Origin: an uncultured Pseudomonadota bacterium
Lineage (GTDB): Bacteria; Myxococcota_A; UBA9160; PR03
Direction: 5' to 3'
Length of the DNA stretch: 64,000 nt
NCBI GenBank assembly: GCA_900696485.1
Contig: CAADGG010000100.1
Span: 42,902-106,901, forward strand
Part shown: piece by piece, positions 24,652 to 34,032 of the stretch
Layout: the number at the start of each line of letters is the position of its first letter
Numbering within the stretch: position 1 is the stretch's first letter
Notes under the pieces: generated by a model
Seen by the model: only the letters and a program-made list of their open reading frames with translations
Databases searched by the model: none
Told to the model about the DNA's origin: nothing
Program-made: the position numbers and the translations under genes

Positions 24652-25458
24652 TCAGCGGCCCCGAAAGCGCGGCGCCCGCTTCTCGCGGATCGCCGCCAGC
24701 GCCTCGTGGTGGTCCTCGCTGCGGAACGTCACGAGTTCGAGCGCGGTGGACGTGTCGAATGCGACGTTCAGCGCATCCTTCACGAGCTTGTTGATCGCGG
24801 TCTTGGTGTAGCGGACCGCCAGCGGAGCTCCGGCCGCCAGCCGCCGGGCGAAGGCGAGCGCTTCCTCCGCCAGCCGATCCGGCGCGACGACGCGGTTCAC
24901 GAGGCCGATCCGTTCGGCCTCGGCGGCGTGCACCGGATCGCCGGTCAGCAGGTACTGCTTGGCGCGCGCCGGCCCGAGCACCAGCGGCCAGATCGCCGCG
25001 CCCCCGTCGCCGGCGACGATGCCGACGCGCACGTGGGGATCGGCGAGCGTCGCGCCGTCCGCCATGAAGATCGTGTCGCACAGGAGGGCCAGCGAGGCGC
25101 CGAGCCCGACGGCCGGGCCGTTCAGCGCCGCGACGATCGGGAGTTCCACGTCGAGCAGATCCCAGATCATCTGCTTGGCGTCGCGGCGCAGGTGCTCGAG
25201 CTTCGCGGTGTCGTCCAGCGACGGAAACCAGTCGAAGTCACCGCCGGCGGAGAACGCCGGCCCGCGGCCGGTGAGGAGCACCGCCCGCGCGTCGTCCTCC
25301 CGTTTGAGCTCGCGAAAGAGCCGGGCGAGTTCGCCGTGGAGCAGCGCGTCGACCGCGTTCAGCCGGCTCGTGGGGTGGTCGATGGTCACGCGCAGCACGT
25401 CGTCGAGCCGCTCGATCTGGAGCGCCTCGAATGCGGACGGGTCGAGCGGGCGAGACAT
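24652..25458 (-). CDS. Enoyl-CoA hydratase/isomerase family protein lacking the usual Glu residues
   Basis: 268 residues, GAGGAG upstream of the ATG. The crotonase fold is intact: TGRGPAFSAGGDFDW (oxyanion loop), ALNGPAVGLGASLALLCDTI, and the C-terminal EKRAPRFRGR typical of the family. Where hydratases carry the first catalytic Glu this protein reads ADPHVRVGIVAGDGG, and the second is replaced by Gln in RAKQYLLTGD. A plain hydratase reaction is therefore doubtful; isomerase, decarboxylase or thioesterase chemistry is possible. It forms a pair with the downstream nitroreductase and diverges from the acyl-CoA-dehydrogenase-fold gene. Confidence 0.83.
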   Translation of the reverse strand: MSRPLDPSAFEALQIERLDDVLRVTIDHPTSRLNAVDALLHGELARLFRELKREDDARAVLLTGRGPAFSAGGDFDWFPSLDDTAKLEHLRRDAKQMIWDLLDVELPIVAALNGPAVGLGASLALLCDTIFMADGATLADPHVRVGIVAGDGGAAIWPLVLGPARAKQYLLTGDPVHAAEAERIGLVNRVVAPDRLAEEALAFARRLAAGAPLAVRYTKTAINKLVKDALNVAFDTSTALELVTFRSEDHHEALAAIREKRAPRFRGR

Positions 25459-25609
25459 GCGGCGCGGGTCTCCTCGGCTGGGTCGGCAAGCGGGACGGAC
25501 GAGCGTAGCGGCCGGACCGCACCGAGGGCTCGCCGATCTCGGGTATCTTCGACCCGCCGCTCAGCCCGCCCTTTCGCGGCGACTCCAAGCCCGAGCGAGG
25601 AAACCTCCG

Positions 25610-26767
25610 ATGAACAGCGCGCCGCTCGAGATCGCCCGACGGATGGCCGGCCCGCTCGCAGCCCGCAGCCGCGAGATCGAAGCGGCGCGCCGTGTGCCGG
25701 ACGACCTCGTCGCTGAGCTGCGGAAGCACGGATTCTTCCGGCTGTGCATCCCGCGCTCCCTCGGCGGCGAGGAGGCGCCGGCCCTCGAAACGCTCCGCGT
25801 GATCGAGGAGATCGCCCGGTCCGACGGCTCGACCGGGTGGGTCGTGATGGTCGGTTGCACGACGGCGCTGCTCTCGGGGTATCTCGACGAGTACTGGTCG
25901 CGGGAGATCTACGGGAGCGATCCCGAGGTTCTCAGTGCCGGTGCGACGGCACCGACCGGCCGAGCCCGGCGCGTTGCCGGCGGCCTCGAAGTGAGCGGGC
26001 GCTGGCAATGGGGCAGCGGCTGCCACCACGCCGACTGGTTGATCGGCGGCTCGCTGCTGGTCGGCGATGACGGCGAGCCGGTTCGCGACGCCGACGGCGC
26101 CGTCCATCACCTGCTGCCGTTCTTTTCGTCCGAGCAGGTCGAGATCCTCGACACCTGGTACGTGCACGGCATGGCCGGCTCCGGCAGCACGGACTTCCAG
26201 GTCGAGCGAGCCTTCGTCCCCGAAGGACGCTGGATCCGGTTCGGCGTGGACGCGCCGCGTCGCAGCGGCCTCTATCAGTTCCCGATCCTCGGCTTCCTCG
26301 GACTCGGGGTGTGTTCGGTCTCGCTCGGTCTCGCCCGCCGCGCCATCGACGAACTGGTCGCGCTGGCGAAGGCCAAGGTTCCGACGGCCAGTCAGCGGAC
26401 GCTGGCGCAACGCGCGTACGTCCAGTCGGCCGTGGCGGAAGCCGAAGCAGCGCTTCGTTCCGCACGGGCGCTGCTCCGCGAGGCCGTCGACGAGGCCTGG
26501 CAGGCCGCCCAGGCCGGCGACCCGCTCACCGTCGACCACCGGCTCGCCCTCCGGCTCGCCACCACCCATGCGTCGCGCCAGTCCGCCCGGGCGGTCGATC
26601 TCATGTACCACGCCGCCAGCGGGACGTCGGTCTACGACGAGAGCCCGCTGTCGCGGATCTTCCGCGACATGCACGTGGCCACGCAGCACATCATGGTCGG
26701 CCCGCCCACCTACGAACTCGTGGGACGGATCCTGCTGGGCCTCGACGCGGACACCCGCTCGCTCTGA
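25610..26767 (+). CDS. Acyl-CoA dehydrogenase-fold flavin-dependent monooxygenase (HsaA/HpaB-like)
   Basis: 385 residues. CGAGGAA precedes the ATG. The acyl-CoA dehydrogenase fold is seen in DDLVAELRKHGFFRLCIPRS, EEIARSDGSTGWVVMVG, the middle beta domain (GGLEVSGRWQWGSGCHHADW, GMAGSGSTDFQVERAFVPE) and C-terminal helices with HAASGTSVYDESPLSRIFRDM. This corresponds to the group-D monooxygenases (HsaA, HpaB-related, DszC/dibenzothiophene type) that use reduced flavin from a partner. The catalytic Glu of true dehydrogenases is not apparent. Steroid or aromatic ring hydroxylation is the leading hypothesis; the reductase partner is not adjacent. Confidence 0.8.
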   Translation: MNSAPLEIARRMAGPLAARSREIEAARRVPDDLVAELRKHGFFRLCIPRSLGGEEAPALETLRVIEEIARSDGSTGWVVMVGCTTALLSGYLDEYWSREIYGSDPEVLSAGATAPTGRARRVAGGLEVSGRWQWGSGCHHADWLIGGSLLVGDDGEPVRDADGAVHHLLPFFSSEQVEILDTWYVHGMAGSGSTDFQVERAFVPEGRWIRFGVDAPRRSGLYQFPILGFLGLGVCSVSLGLARRAIDELVALAKAKVPTASQRTLAQRAYVQSAVAEAEAALRSARALLREAVDEAWQAAQAGDPLTVDHRLALRLATTHASRQSARAVDLMYHAASGTSVYDESPLSRIFRDMHVATQHIMVGPPTYELVGRILLGLDADTRSL

Positions 26768-26807
26768 ACTCAGCCGGCTCGCTTCGGTCGGCAGCAGACC
26801 TCGTCGG

Positions 26808-28511
26808 CTACGGGCACGGCGGCAGCACGCCCAGGAACGACACCGACGTCAGCGTCTCCGGGACGTTGCCCGCATAGCAGTTGCCCCAATCGCCCAGCGT
26901 GAGCAGGATCAGATCCGCTGCGAACGGCGCGAACGGATGCCCCGGCAGCGGGTTCGTGCCGTTGTCGAGCACGACGTTGTCGACCACTCGGTTGTTGCTG
27001 GCCGCCTGGTCGGCGAGGAACTCCGGCGAGACGGTGGAATCGAGGGCACAGTCGAACGGCGTGCCGGAGACCGTCGCACAGTAGTCGGCCACGACGATGC
27101 CGGAGAAGCCGTTGTTCGCGATCCAGTTGTGGCGGATCTCCGAATCGTCGACGCCGAGATGCAGGATGCCGATGCCCGGCGGCACGAACGAGAGCACCGA
27201 GCCCGGCCGCGCCGTGTTGGGCCGGTTGTTGTTGACGAGCCAGTTGCCCCGGATGTCGATCCGCCGCGACCCCGGGCGGTCGTCGAAGATGTCGGGCAGC
27301 AGCAGGTTCGCGATGCCGACGGTGTTGTTGCGGGCCACGTTCCAGCCGATCAACACGTTCTCGCTGTTCGAGATCTCGAAGCCGTTCACGTTGTCCTCGA
27401 CGACGTTGCCGATGACCTTCACGTTCTCCGAGGTCTCGACCCAGATGCCGCTGTCATCGGAGCCCGTCGCGCGACTCCAGGCGATGAGGCCGTTGCGCGA
27501 CAGCGTCGGGAAGATCCCGTAGCCGGGATTGTCGACCGCCTCGACGTCGACGATCTTGAAGCCGTCGAGGCGCTCGGTGAAGAGGCCGTTGTTGCGGAAG
27601 TTGCGGATCGTGATGCCGCGGATCTCGACGTCGTGCACGAGCGGCTCCGGGTCCGGCAGACCCGGCGCCACCCATTCGTGACGCGGGAACGGCGGCGCAA
27701 GATCCGTGTGGCAGCTCATGCAGTCCTGGACCTCGGGCGGCACGACGACGATGCCGTTGCGCTGGTTGCCAGCGTTCTCGAGCACCACGCGCTTCTTCCG
27801 GGCCTTCTGACCGATCAGCCGGATCCCGCTCTTCTTGATCACGAGACCGCTGGTCGGATCCGAGAGCTCGCGGTAGGTGCCGGCCAGCACGTAGATTCGG
27901 GTTCCGTGGCGCGCGATGTCGATGGCGCGCTGGATCGACTGCCCGGGCTTGACGACGATGGTTCCCCGTCGGATCTGGCCGGGTGGAATGTCGGCAATCT
28001 CGCCGGGCGGCGGCGGTAGCACCGGCGGCGGGGGTTCGGTGCCATCCGGATCGATCGCGCCGATGCCGTCCGGGGGCAGCACGCCGGTCGTCGTCCCGGC
28101 GCTCGAGAACAGGCTGTTGTGGGGACCGTTCGTCCAACCGGGCTGGGTGCTGCGGCCGATCTCATCGATGTTCGTCCAGCCGCTGCCGTCGCTGTCGGAG
28201 TTCACCATCTCGATGCAGAAGAGCGCCTCGTCGTTGCCGACGTCGCCGTCGCCGTCGAGATCGCAATCGAGATCCGCCAGCGCGTCGCGCATGTCCCAGC
28301 CGTACGCGTTCCACGGGCTGCCGCCGTTCGCGTTGCCGTGACAGAGCTGGCAGCCAGCGCCGTCGCCCGCCGACGAGAGGGCGCCGTAGCGCTGCTTCCA
28401 GTCGTTGAGCGTCTGCGGAAACGCGAAGGCCGATGAGGCGACGAATGCGGCGAGTGCCGCCGTCGTGACGAAGAGTCCGACGCGAGCGACGAGGCCGTGA
28501 CCGGTCTGCAT
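26808..28511 (-). CDS. Secreted right-handed beta-helix protein with two CxxCH haem motifs
   Basis: 567 residues, signal peptide ending about residue 30 (VASSAFA-FPQ). A CxxCH motif (CQLCH, residues 54-58) lies in a cytochrome-like N-terminal segment, followed by Asp-rich repeats (DCDLDGDGDVGNDEALF, SDSDGSGWTNIDEIG) that look calcium-binding, and a Pro-rich linker (about 158-172). From residue 182 a parallel beta-helix runs to the end (PGQSIQRAIDIARHGT, then many N/G/I-rich coils such as NVKVIGNVVEDN). A second CxxCH (CMSCH, 264-268) is inserted in the beta-helix. Predicted location is periplasm or surface. Haem attachment would need c-type cytochrome maturation, unverified here. No PEP-CTERM tail. 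Confidence 0.8.
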   Translation of the reverse strand: MQTGHGLVARVGLFVTTAALAAFVASSAFAFPQTLNDWKQRYGALSSAGDGAGCQLCHGNANGGSPWNAYGWDMRDALADLDCDLDGDGDVGNDEALFCIEMVNSDSDGSGWTNIDEIGRSTQPGWTNGPHNSLFSSAGTTTGVLPPDGIGAIDPDGTEPPPPVLPPPPGEIADIPPGQIRRGTIVVKPGQSIQRAIDIARHGTRIYVLAGTYRELSDPTSGLVIKKSGIRLIGQKARKKRVVLENAGNQRNGIVVVPPEVQDCMSCHTDLAPPFPRHEWVAPGLPDPEPLVHDVEIRGITIRNFRNNGLFTERLDGFKIVDVEAVDNPGYGIFPTLSRNGLIAWSRATGSDDSGIWVETSENVKVIGNVVEDNVNGFEISNSENVLIGWNVARNNTVGIANLLLPDIFDDRPGSRRIDIRGNWLVNNNRPNTARPGSVLSFVPPGIGILHLGVDDSEIRHNWIANNGFSGIVVADYCATVSGTPFDCALDSTVSPEFLADQAASNNRVVDNVVLDNGTNPLPGHPFAPFAADLILLTLGDWGNCYAGNVPETLTSVSFLGVLPPCP

Positions 28512-28832
28512 GGGGGCGCCCTCCAGAGGCCCGGCGGACTCCTTGCTCGGGGCGCGGACATCCGCTCGGACGAGTGTCCCATCCTGCCATATCGCCGGAC
28601 GTCAGAGGAAGCGAAAACGCAGGCCGTCGCGCCGGGCCGGGCGAGCGGGGCCATCGAGGTTGCGAGACGGTGACGGATCGACGCCCGGGCGGATCCGCCG
28701 GAACGACCCTAGGCGACGTCGCGCTGCTACTCGGGCGGAGCGGCCGCCGAGCCGGCTGGGGCCGGAGCCACGAAGCAGGCCAGGATGCGGCGCGTGCCGC
28801 CGAACGGGCGCCGGCATCGTGGGCGTAGAGCA

Positions 28833-29190
28833 CAGGCCCTTGTTCCGGCACGCGCGGACGAGCTCGGGGCGGCGCTGTTGCAACGGGTCGAACAACACGT
28901 CGGCGCGGCGCACTGAGATGGCGCCACCGCTCTCGGCGGCGACGTCGCAGAAGAAGAACAGCTTGCCGGGATGGAACGGCGTCTGCGCCCTCTCGTGGTG
29001 CAGGTTGACGTCGACGTCGAGCGGCGCCTCGTTGGCCGAGAAGACGCGGGGTGCGTCGTTCACGCGCACGGCGTTGGAGAGCGACTCCTCGTATCGAGAA
29101 CACGGCAGGTCGAACGCGGCCACGGAGGCATCGAAGTCCTCCGCCGTCCGCGCGCGCGCCCACGCCAGCGCATCACTCCGCCGGCACGGA
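28833..29190 (-). pseudogene. Remnant of a TauD/TfdA-family dioxygenase gene
   Basis: One frame reads AEDFDASVAAFDLP, then SRYEESLSNAVRVNDAPRVF, ANEAPLDVDVNLHHERAQTP and HPGKLFFFCDVAAESGGA, ending PELVRACRNKGL. This is the catalytic-core pattern of Fe(II)/2-oxoglutarate TauD/clavaminate-like oxygenases (HxE-type metal site, then P..L.FFC....GG). After NKGL the sense moves to another frame (VLYAHDAGAR) and stops making sense; no intact start or C-terminal arginine region exists. I read it as a decayed fragment between the beta-helix and metalloprotease genes. 28512-28832 holds no recognisable gene. Confidence 0.5.
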
Positions 29191-29192
29191 CC

Positions 29193-30212
29193 TCACATCG
29201 ACCGGCGAGCTCCCCACAGGCAAGCGCTCGATCGCTCGTCCCCAACGGGTCGCTCCCCGCGCCGGAGCGCGCCGCTCGGGAATCTGCCACGGCCGCGGTG
29301 CGCGAGACCCAGCGCGGCCAACGTGCCGAATGCCACCGATCCCAGGAGCGATACCCCCGCCTCGGGTACGGCGTAGAGCACGTCGCGGCCGAGGCGGTCG
29401 TCAGGGCGCAGGGCCTGGAAGAACAGCGCGCCGCAGGGCTGCAGAACCGGCCCGCACGGAGCATTCGAGAGAATGGCCTCGGTGTCGAAGGACGAGGACG
29501 CGATGAGGCTGGAGAACGGATCGGCGGCGTCCACGACTTCGATGTCGAAGGGATCGGAATCATAGTCGAAGTTGCGCTGCTCGTTCGGGTGGCCGAGTCC
29601 CAGCGTATGCCCGACCTCGTGAGCGAGCAGGCGTGTCAACGCAAGCGCCACGATCTCGATCGGCAGGCCGAACTCCTGTTGCGTCTCCAGCAGCCGTGTG
29701 GCGTTCAGGAAGATGTCGGCTCCGGTGATCACGTAGCCGGACTCGCGGCGGCCGCTGCTGAGGAGTCGGTCTGGCGCGAACTCCCAGATCACGTGCGCCA
29801 TGCCGAAGAACGACGTCCCGGCAAAGACCGGATCGCCACCCGGCACGGTGAAGACATCGATCTCGGACCCGACTCCCGTGCCGCGCAGCGCGAGCGCCGA
29901 TCCGTGGTCGATCTCGAACCCGAGGGCATCGTTTTCCCACATCCCGAACGCGTCCTCGATCGCCTGCTCGAGGCGCGGAACGTCGTCCGGAGCCACTTCG
30001 AGGTCACCCGCGACGTCCGGATGCACCGCGACCTGCAGGCCGTCGTGCAGGCCCGTCCCGAGGTGGGGCTCGGCGTTCCAGCGCGGCGCGGTGCGCACCG
30101 ACACGGCCGGATCCGTCTCCGCGTCGAAGATCAACGCGAAGCCGATCGCCGCATACGGCGTACACCCGAGGACCCCGCTCGTCAGACACGCGAAGAGCCA
30201 GTGGCGTGACAT
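29193..30212 (-). CDS. Secreted matrixin-like zinc metalloprotease with PEP-CTERM-type tail
   Basis: 339 residues from the ATG at 30212 (CGGGGGAA upstream). The N-terminal signal sequence is short and uncertain (WLFACLTSGVLGC, maybe a lipobox). The zinc-binding motif HEVGHTLGLGH (residues 198-208) is complete, HExxHxxGxxH with catalytic Glu199, as in matrixin/reprolysin metzincins. At residues 282-310 comes VPEAGVSLLGSVAFGTLAALGLAHRGRGR, a VPEA-type sorting signal. An unusual 29-residue basic extension follows, probably a lost stop codon, reaching into the TauD remnant. Likely an exported protease; its targets are unknown. Confidence 0.8.
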   Translation of the reverse strand: MSRHWLFACLTSGVLGCTPYAAIGFALIFDAETDPAVSVRTAPRWNAEPHLGTGLHDGLQVAVHPDVAGDLEVAPDDVPRLEQAIEDAFGMWENDALGFEIDHGSALALRGTGVGSEIDVFTVPGGDPVFAGTSFFGMAHVIWEFAPDRLLSSGRRESGYVITGADIFLNATRLLETQQEFGLPIEIVALALTRLLAHEVGHTLGLGHPNEQRNFDYDSDPFDIEVVDAADPFSSLIASSSFDTEAILSNAPCGPVLQPCGALFFQALRPDDRLGRDVLYAVPEAGVSLLGSVAFGTLAALGLAHRGRGRFPSGALRRGERPVGDERSSACLWGARRSM

Positions 30213-30586
30213 CGCATTCCCCCGTTCGGGGATGTGGCCTGCGCTGCGGGCCGCGTGGCGGCGCCTGCGCGTCGGGAGCAAGGTAGCCGAATCGCGCAGA
30301 CGTGTTCGAGAACGGAGAAGCCGTGTTTCCCGCTCGACTCGTTCTCCTTCCTTCGTCGCCGCAGAGTCGAGCAGAGCGGACTGACGCATCCGAGCGTCGT
30401 TCCCGCGGGGCCGGCGGATCCTTCCGCAGCGAATCGGGAAGCGATCGCACGCCTCGGCGCCGCGCGGAACGACGATCCGATGGAGAAGACCTGCGACCCG
30501 CTTCGCGATCTGGCTGGGCATCCCTTCGCTCGGGAGCTGTTGGTCGCGCTCCGCGACGCCGGGAGTCGGCCGGCAGGTCTCTCGCG
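30213..30586. other. Intergenic region without a recognised gene
   Basis: 374 bp between divergent-to-convergent neighbours (metalloprotease start and SulP stop). A 36-codon frame at 30480-30590 (MEKTCDPLRDLAGHPFARE) could be a small protein and overlaps the SulP stop, but it has no clear Shine-Dalgarno. Nothing else was found. Confidence 0.3.
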
Positions 30587-32302
30587 CTAGGGAGCCGGCT
30601 GCGGCTCGTTCGCGCGGGCGAGCAGCGCGTGGGCACGACCGAGCGCCGTGTCGATATCAGGGCAGACGTTGTCCTCACCGACGCGATCGAGCAGACCGCT
30701 GCGTTCGAGCGCGACCAGCGGCTGCGCGCGCACGCCCGACAACACGAGAGTGGTGCCACGCCGGGCTCCGTCATCGTGCAGCAGCTCCAGTTCGCGCAAC
30801 CCGCTCGCGTCGATCGCGAGCACGTGGCGCAGCCGGATGATCAGCACGAGCGGGGCTTTCTCCACCTGGTGGATCGACTCGCGGAACTTCGAAGCGGCGC
30901 CGAAGAAGAGCGCGCCCTGCACTTCGAAGACCTCGATGCCGGCCGGCACACTGCGCTTGCCGATCGCGAGTGGGTCGTCGCTGTCCTCGTCCTCCGAGAG
31001 CATCTGCGTCACGTATCCGCTCTGCGAGAGCGACGCCATCCGGCGCATGAAGAGCAGCGCCGCCAGCACGATGCCGGCCTGCAACGCCACGACGAGGTCG
31101 ACCGCGACCGTGAGCAGGAACGTGGTGAGCAGCACCAGAACGTCGCTGCGCGGCATGCTAAAAATCCGGACGAAGTGGCGCCACTCGCTCATGTTGAAGG
31201 CGACGACGAGCAGGATGCCGGCCAGCGCCGGAATCGGAATCAGCGCCGCCCAGCTGCCGAAGAAGAGCAGGATCCCGAGCAGCGTCAGGGCATGGACGAT
31301 TCCCGCCACCGGCGTGCGCCCACCGCTCTTGATGTTGGTCGCGGTGCGGGCGATCGCGCCGGTGGCCGGCAGCCCGCCGAAGATCGGCGACGCCAGATTC
31401 GCGACGCCCTGCGCGATCAGCTCCATGTTCGGCCGATGTCGCGTCCCGAGCATGCCGTCCGCGACGACGGCCGAGAGCAGCGATTCGATCGCGGCGAGCA
31501 GCGCGATCGCGAGTGCGGGCGAAGACAGCTCGCGGATGTCGGACCATTCGAAGATCGGGAGACTCGGAGACGGCAGTCCGGTGGGGACGGCGCCGAAGCG
31601 CGTCGCGATCGTGTCGACGGGGATGTCTCCCATCTGCACCAGCAAGGTCGCCCCGACCAGCGCCACCAGCATGCCGGGAATCCGATGCGTGACGCGCGGC
31701 CAGAGCTGCACGACGGCGATCGTGCCCAGTGCCAATGCGACGGCCATCGGGTTCCAGCTGTCGAAGTGCTGCGCATACGCGCCGAGCTTCGCGACGAACT
31801 CGGCCGGCACCGTCTCCATCTGCAGGCCGAAGAAGTCGCGCCCCTGGGATGCGGCGATCAGCAGCGCGATGCCGGAGGTGAACCCCACCGTCACTGGATA
31901 CGGAACGAACTGGATCACCGAGCCGAGCCGAGCAAGGCCCATCACGATCAGCATGGCGCCGGCCATCATCGTCGCGATCGCGAGGCCTCCGATCCCGTGG
32001 CTCTGCACGATGCCGTAGACGAGCACGATGAAGGCGCCGGTCGGACCGCCGATCTGCACGCGTGAGCCGCCGAGCAGCGAGATCAGGAAGCCGGCGATGA
32101 TCGCGGTGTAGAGACCCTGCTCGGGCTTCACGCCCGACGCGATCGCCAGCGCGATCGCGAGCGGCAGGGCCACCACACCGACGACGAGACCCGCCACGAC
32201 GTCGCGCCCGAACTGCGGCAGCGAGTACCCCTCGCGCAGCACGGTGACGAGCTTGGGTTCGAGCCGCGTCGCAACGTTCGGTTCCGCGGGGAGTGTGCTC
32301 AA
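30587..32302 (-). CDS. SulP family anion transporter with STAS domain
   Basis: 571 residues. TTG start at 32302 with AAGGAACC upstream; no nearby ATG is available. The membrane core (residues 30-410) has the SulP signature GLVVGVVALPLAIALAIASG, GGSRVQIGGPTGAF (substrate site in TM3 region), ESLLSAVVADGM and about 11-12 helices. The cytoplasmic C-terminal STAS domain (about 445-560) shows GIEVFEVQGALFFGAASKF and IDASGLRELELL. The family exchanges or cotransports sulfate, bicarbonate, nitrate or dicarboxylates. The ligand is not defined by sequence; no carbonic anhydrase lies adjacent. Confidence 0.9.
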   Translation of the reverse strand: MSTLPAEPNVATRLEPKLVTVLREGYSLPQFGRDVVAGLVVGVVALPLAIALAIASGVKPEQGLYTAIIAGFLISLLGGSRVQIGGPTGAFIVLVYGIVQSHGIGGLAIATMMAGAMLIVMGLARLGSVIQFVPYPVTVGFTSGIALLIAASQGRDFFGLQMETVPAEFVAKLGAYAQHFDSWNPMAVALALGTIAVVQLWPRVTHRIPGMLVALVGATLLVQMGDIPVDTIATRFGAVPTGLPSPSLPIFEWSDIRELSSPALAIALLAAIESLLSAVVADGMLGTRHRPNMELIAQGVANLASPIFGGLPATGAIARTATNIKSGGRTPVAGIVHALTLLGILLFFGSWAALIPIPALAGILLVVAFNMSEWRHFVRIFSMPRSDVLVLLTTFLLTVAVDLVVALQAGIVLAALLFMRRMASLSQSGYVTQMLSEDEDSDDPLAIGKRSVPAGIEVFEVQGALFFGAASKFRESIHQVEKAPLVLIIRLRHVLAIDASGLRELELLHDDGARRGTTLVLSGVRAQPLVALERSGLLDRVGEDNVCPDIDTALGRAHALLARANEPQPAP

Positions 32303-32694
32303 GGTTCCTTCACCGCGGCGGCCGCTTCCAGAGGGTCACGCTGGGCCCGGATCTTCCGACAGAGGCGCGCCGGGCCGGCAGGGTGCGGACATCCTGGCAG
32401 GATTTCAACCGGCAGGCACGACGCGTGCGGATCCGAACCGTCGCTGCGCGGGCCGAGCGCAAGCCGAGCCGCTGCCGACCCCGTCCGGCTGAGCGGAGCG
32501 ATCCCGTCGGCGGCCGCCTCGAGGCCTCACCGCCGTCCTTCTCGTTGCCGGACGGACACGGAACAACGGAACTCCGATCGGGCTTCCGGGACGGTGCCCC
32601 CTTCTATCACGAGCGGATCTGGGCTTCTACTGGAAAACGATCCCACGGCTCCCGAGCTTGCGAACCGGGCGTTCGATCTGGCTTCTGGCTTGCG
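32303..32694. other. Intergenic region without a recognised gene
   Basis: 392 bp between the SulP start and the MFS stop, both on the minus strand. All frames are short or strongly Arg/Ser/Pro-biased. The stretch 32590-32680 is locally less GC-rich (for example TATCACGAGCGGATCTGGGC) and may hold the SulP promoter. No hairpin, tRNA or repeat was recognised. Confidence 0.4.
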
Positions 32695-34032
32695 TCACTC
32701 CTCGCGATGGCGTGGCTCTTCGACGAGCAGACTGACGAAGCCGATCGCGGCCAATTGGAAGCCGATCGCGACCTGGTAGACCACCTCTCGCCCGAAGCTC
32801 ACCGCCAGGATCCCGCCGAGCAACGGCCCGATCGCGCCGACGAGTTCCTGGGCGGAGTTGGCGATGGCGATGCGCAGCGGCAGATCACTGCGGCTGCCGA
32901 ACTCGAGCACCATGTTCTGGGCGGCCATCATGAATCCGCCCATGCCGGTGCCGATGCCGAGAAAGACGAGTACGAAGCCGGTGAGCGTACTCACCGTCAT
33001 CAGCGCCACCACGGAGACGCTCCAGAGTCCGAGCGAGAGCACGAAGACGCGCTTGAAGCCGGTCCGGTCGGCAAGCATTCCCCAGCCGAGATTCGCCACC
33101 GAGTTGGCGAGCACGAACGCCGTGCTGAGCAGCCCCACCGTCGTACCCGAGAGGCCGATCACGGCACCGGCCTGCAGGATGTAGAAGGGCGCAGCCATGC
33201 GGCCCATCGTGGCGAGCGCACGGCAGACGAAATACCACGTGAAGCCGCGATCGCTGCGCAGCAACTGCGGCAGGTCGCGCAGCCGCTCGCGCAGCAGCAT
33301 CGGAGCGCGCACTTCCGGCGGCTCGGGCTCGCGCACCAGGAGCAGCATCGAGAGTCCGAGCGTGGTCAGCGCGAAGGCCACCAGAAACGTCACGGCATAG
33401 CCGTTGCCCCACACGTCCGGCTCGACGAGGTAGCGGCCTCCCAGGTACGCGACCCCCGCAGCGGTCACGCCCGCGAGCGCATTGCGCAGGCCGAGCAGCC
33501 GGCCGCGGCGTTCGACCGGGATCACCTTCGACAGGAGGTAGTTGAACACGACCCCCTGCATGCCCATGAAGAAACCGAACAGGAACAGCGCCACGAGGAT
33601 TACGCGCATCGCCTGCTCGGGTGGCAGCAGCAGGCCGGCGAGCGCGAGCCCGAGCACCTGCAGGCGCATCAGCCCGCCCACCACGAACCCCACCGGCAGC
33701 ACGCGCCGCCGATGCTCGATCATGCTCGCGCCGAGCAGCGGCGAGAGGAACATCCCGAGGTACTGGATCGAACGCGCGAGCCCCACCATGAACTCGGAGC
33801 CCGACAGGAGCTGGACGTAGGCGGGCAGGAACGTCGGCGCGTTGACGAGCCGGAAGCCGGTCTGGCCCAACAGCCCGTGGAGGAGATGGGCGACATAGTT
33901 CCGCGGCAGGTTGCGATCGACGTGCGCCCGATAGCGGGACTCGGCGTCGGCCGGATGCGATCCCTCCGCCGCGCCTGTCGGGCCCGGCGGTGTGACGCGC
34001 GCCGCCGGACCGGGTTCGGGGCCTCCCGTCAC
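32695..34032 (-). CDS. MFS transporter
   Basis: 445 residues. GTG start at 34032 with GAGGGGA upstream; an N-terminal Pro/Ala-rich cytoplasmic stretch of about 30 residues precedes the first helix. Twelve hydrophobic segments are visible. The loop between helices 2 and 3 has SMIEHRRRVLPVG, and between 6 and 7 there is a charged loop LLRERLRDLPQLLRSDRG. The second half includes WGMLADRTGFKRVFVLS, the repeated DRxGxRR-type MFS motif. The last helices end SLLVEEPRHREE. Substrate cannot be assigned. Upstream on the same strand is the DUF4336 gene, 83 bp away. Confidence 0.85.
   Translation of the reverse strand: MTGGPEPGPAARVTPPGPTGAAEGSHPADAESRYRAHVDRNLPRNYVAHLLHGLLGQTGFRLVNAPTFLPAYVQLLSGSEFMVGLARSIQYLGMFLSPLLGASMIEHRRRVLPVGFVVGGLMRLQVLGLALAGLLLPPEQAMRVILVALFLFGFFMGMQGVVFNYLLSKVIPVERRGRLLGLRNALAGVTAAGVAYLGGRYLVEPDVWGNGYAVTFLVAFALTTLGLSMLLLVREPEPPEVRAPMLLRERLRDLPQLLRSDRGFTWYFVCRALATMGRMAAPFYILQAGAVIGLSGTTVGLLSTAFVLANSVANLGWGMLADRTGFKRVFVLSLGLWSVSVVALMTVSTLTGFVLVFLGIGTGMGGFMMAAQNMVLEFGSRSDLPLRIAIANSAQELVGAIGPLLGGILAVSFGREVVYQVAIGFQLAAIGFVSLLVEEPRHREE

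Noticed and set aside
32594..32779. 61-codon plus-strand frame before the MFS gene
   Set aside because: It overlaps the MFS 3' end, has no Shine-Dalgarno and no similarity to a known family.
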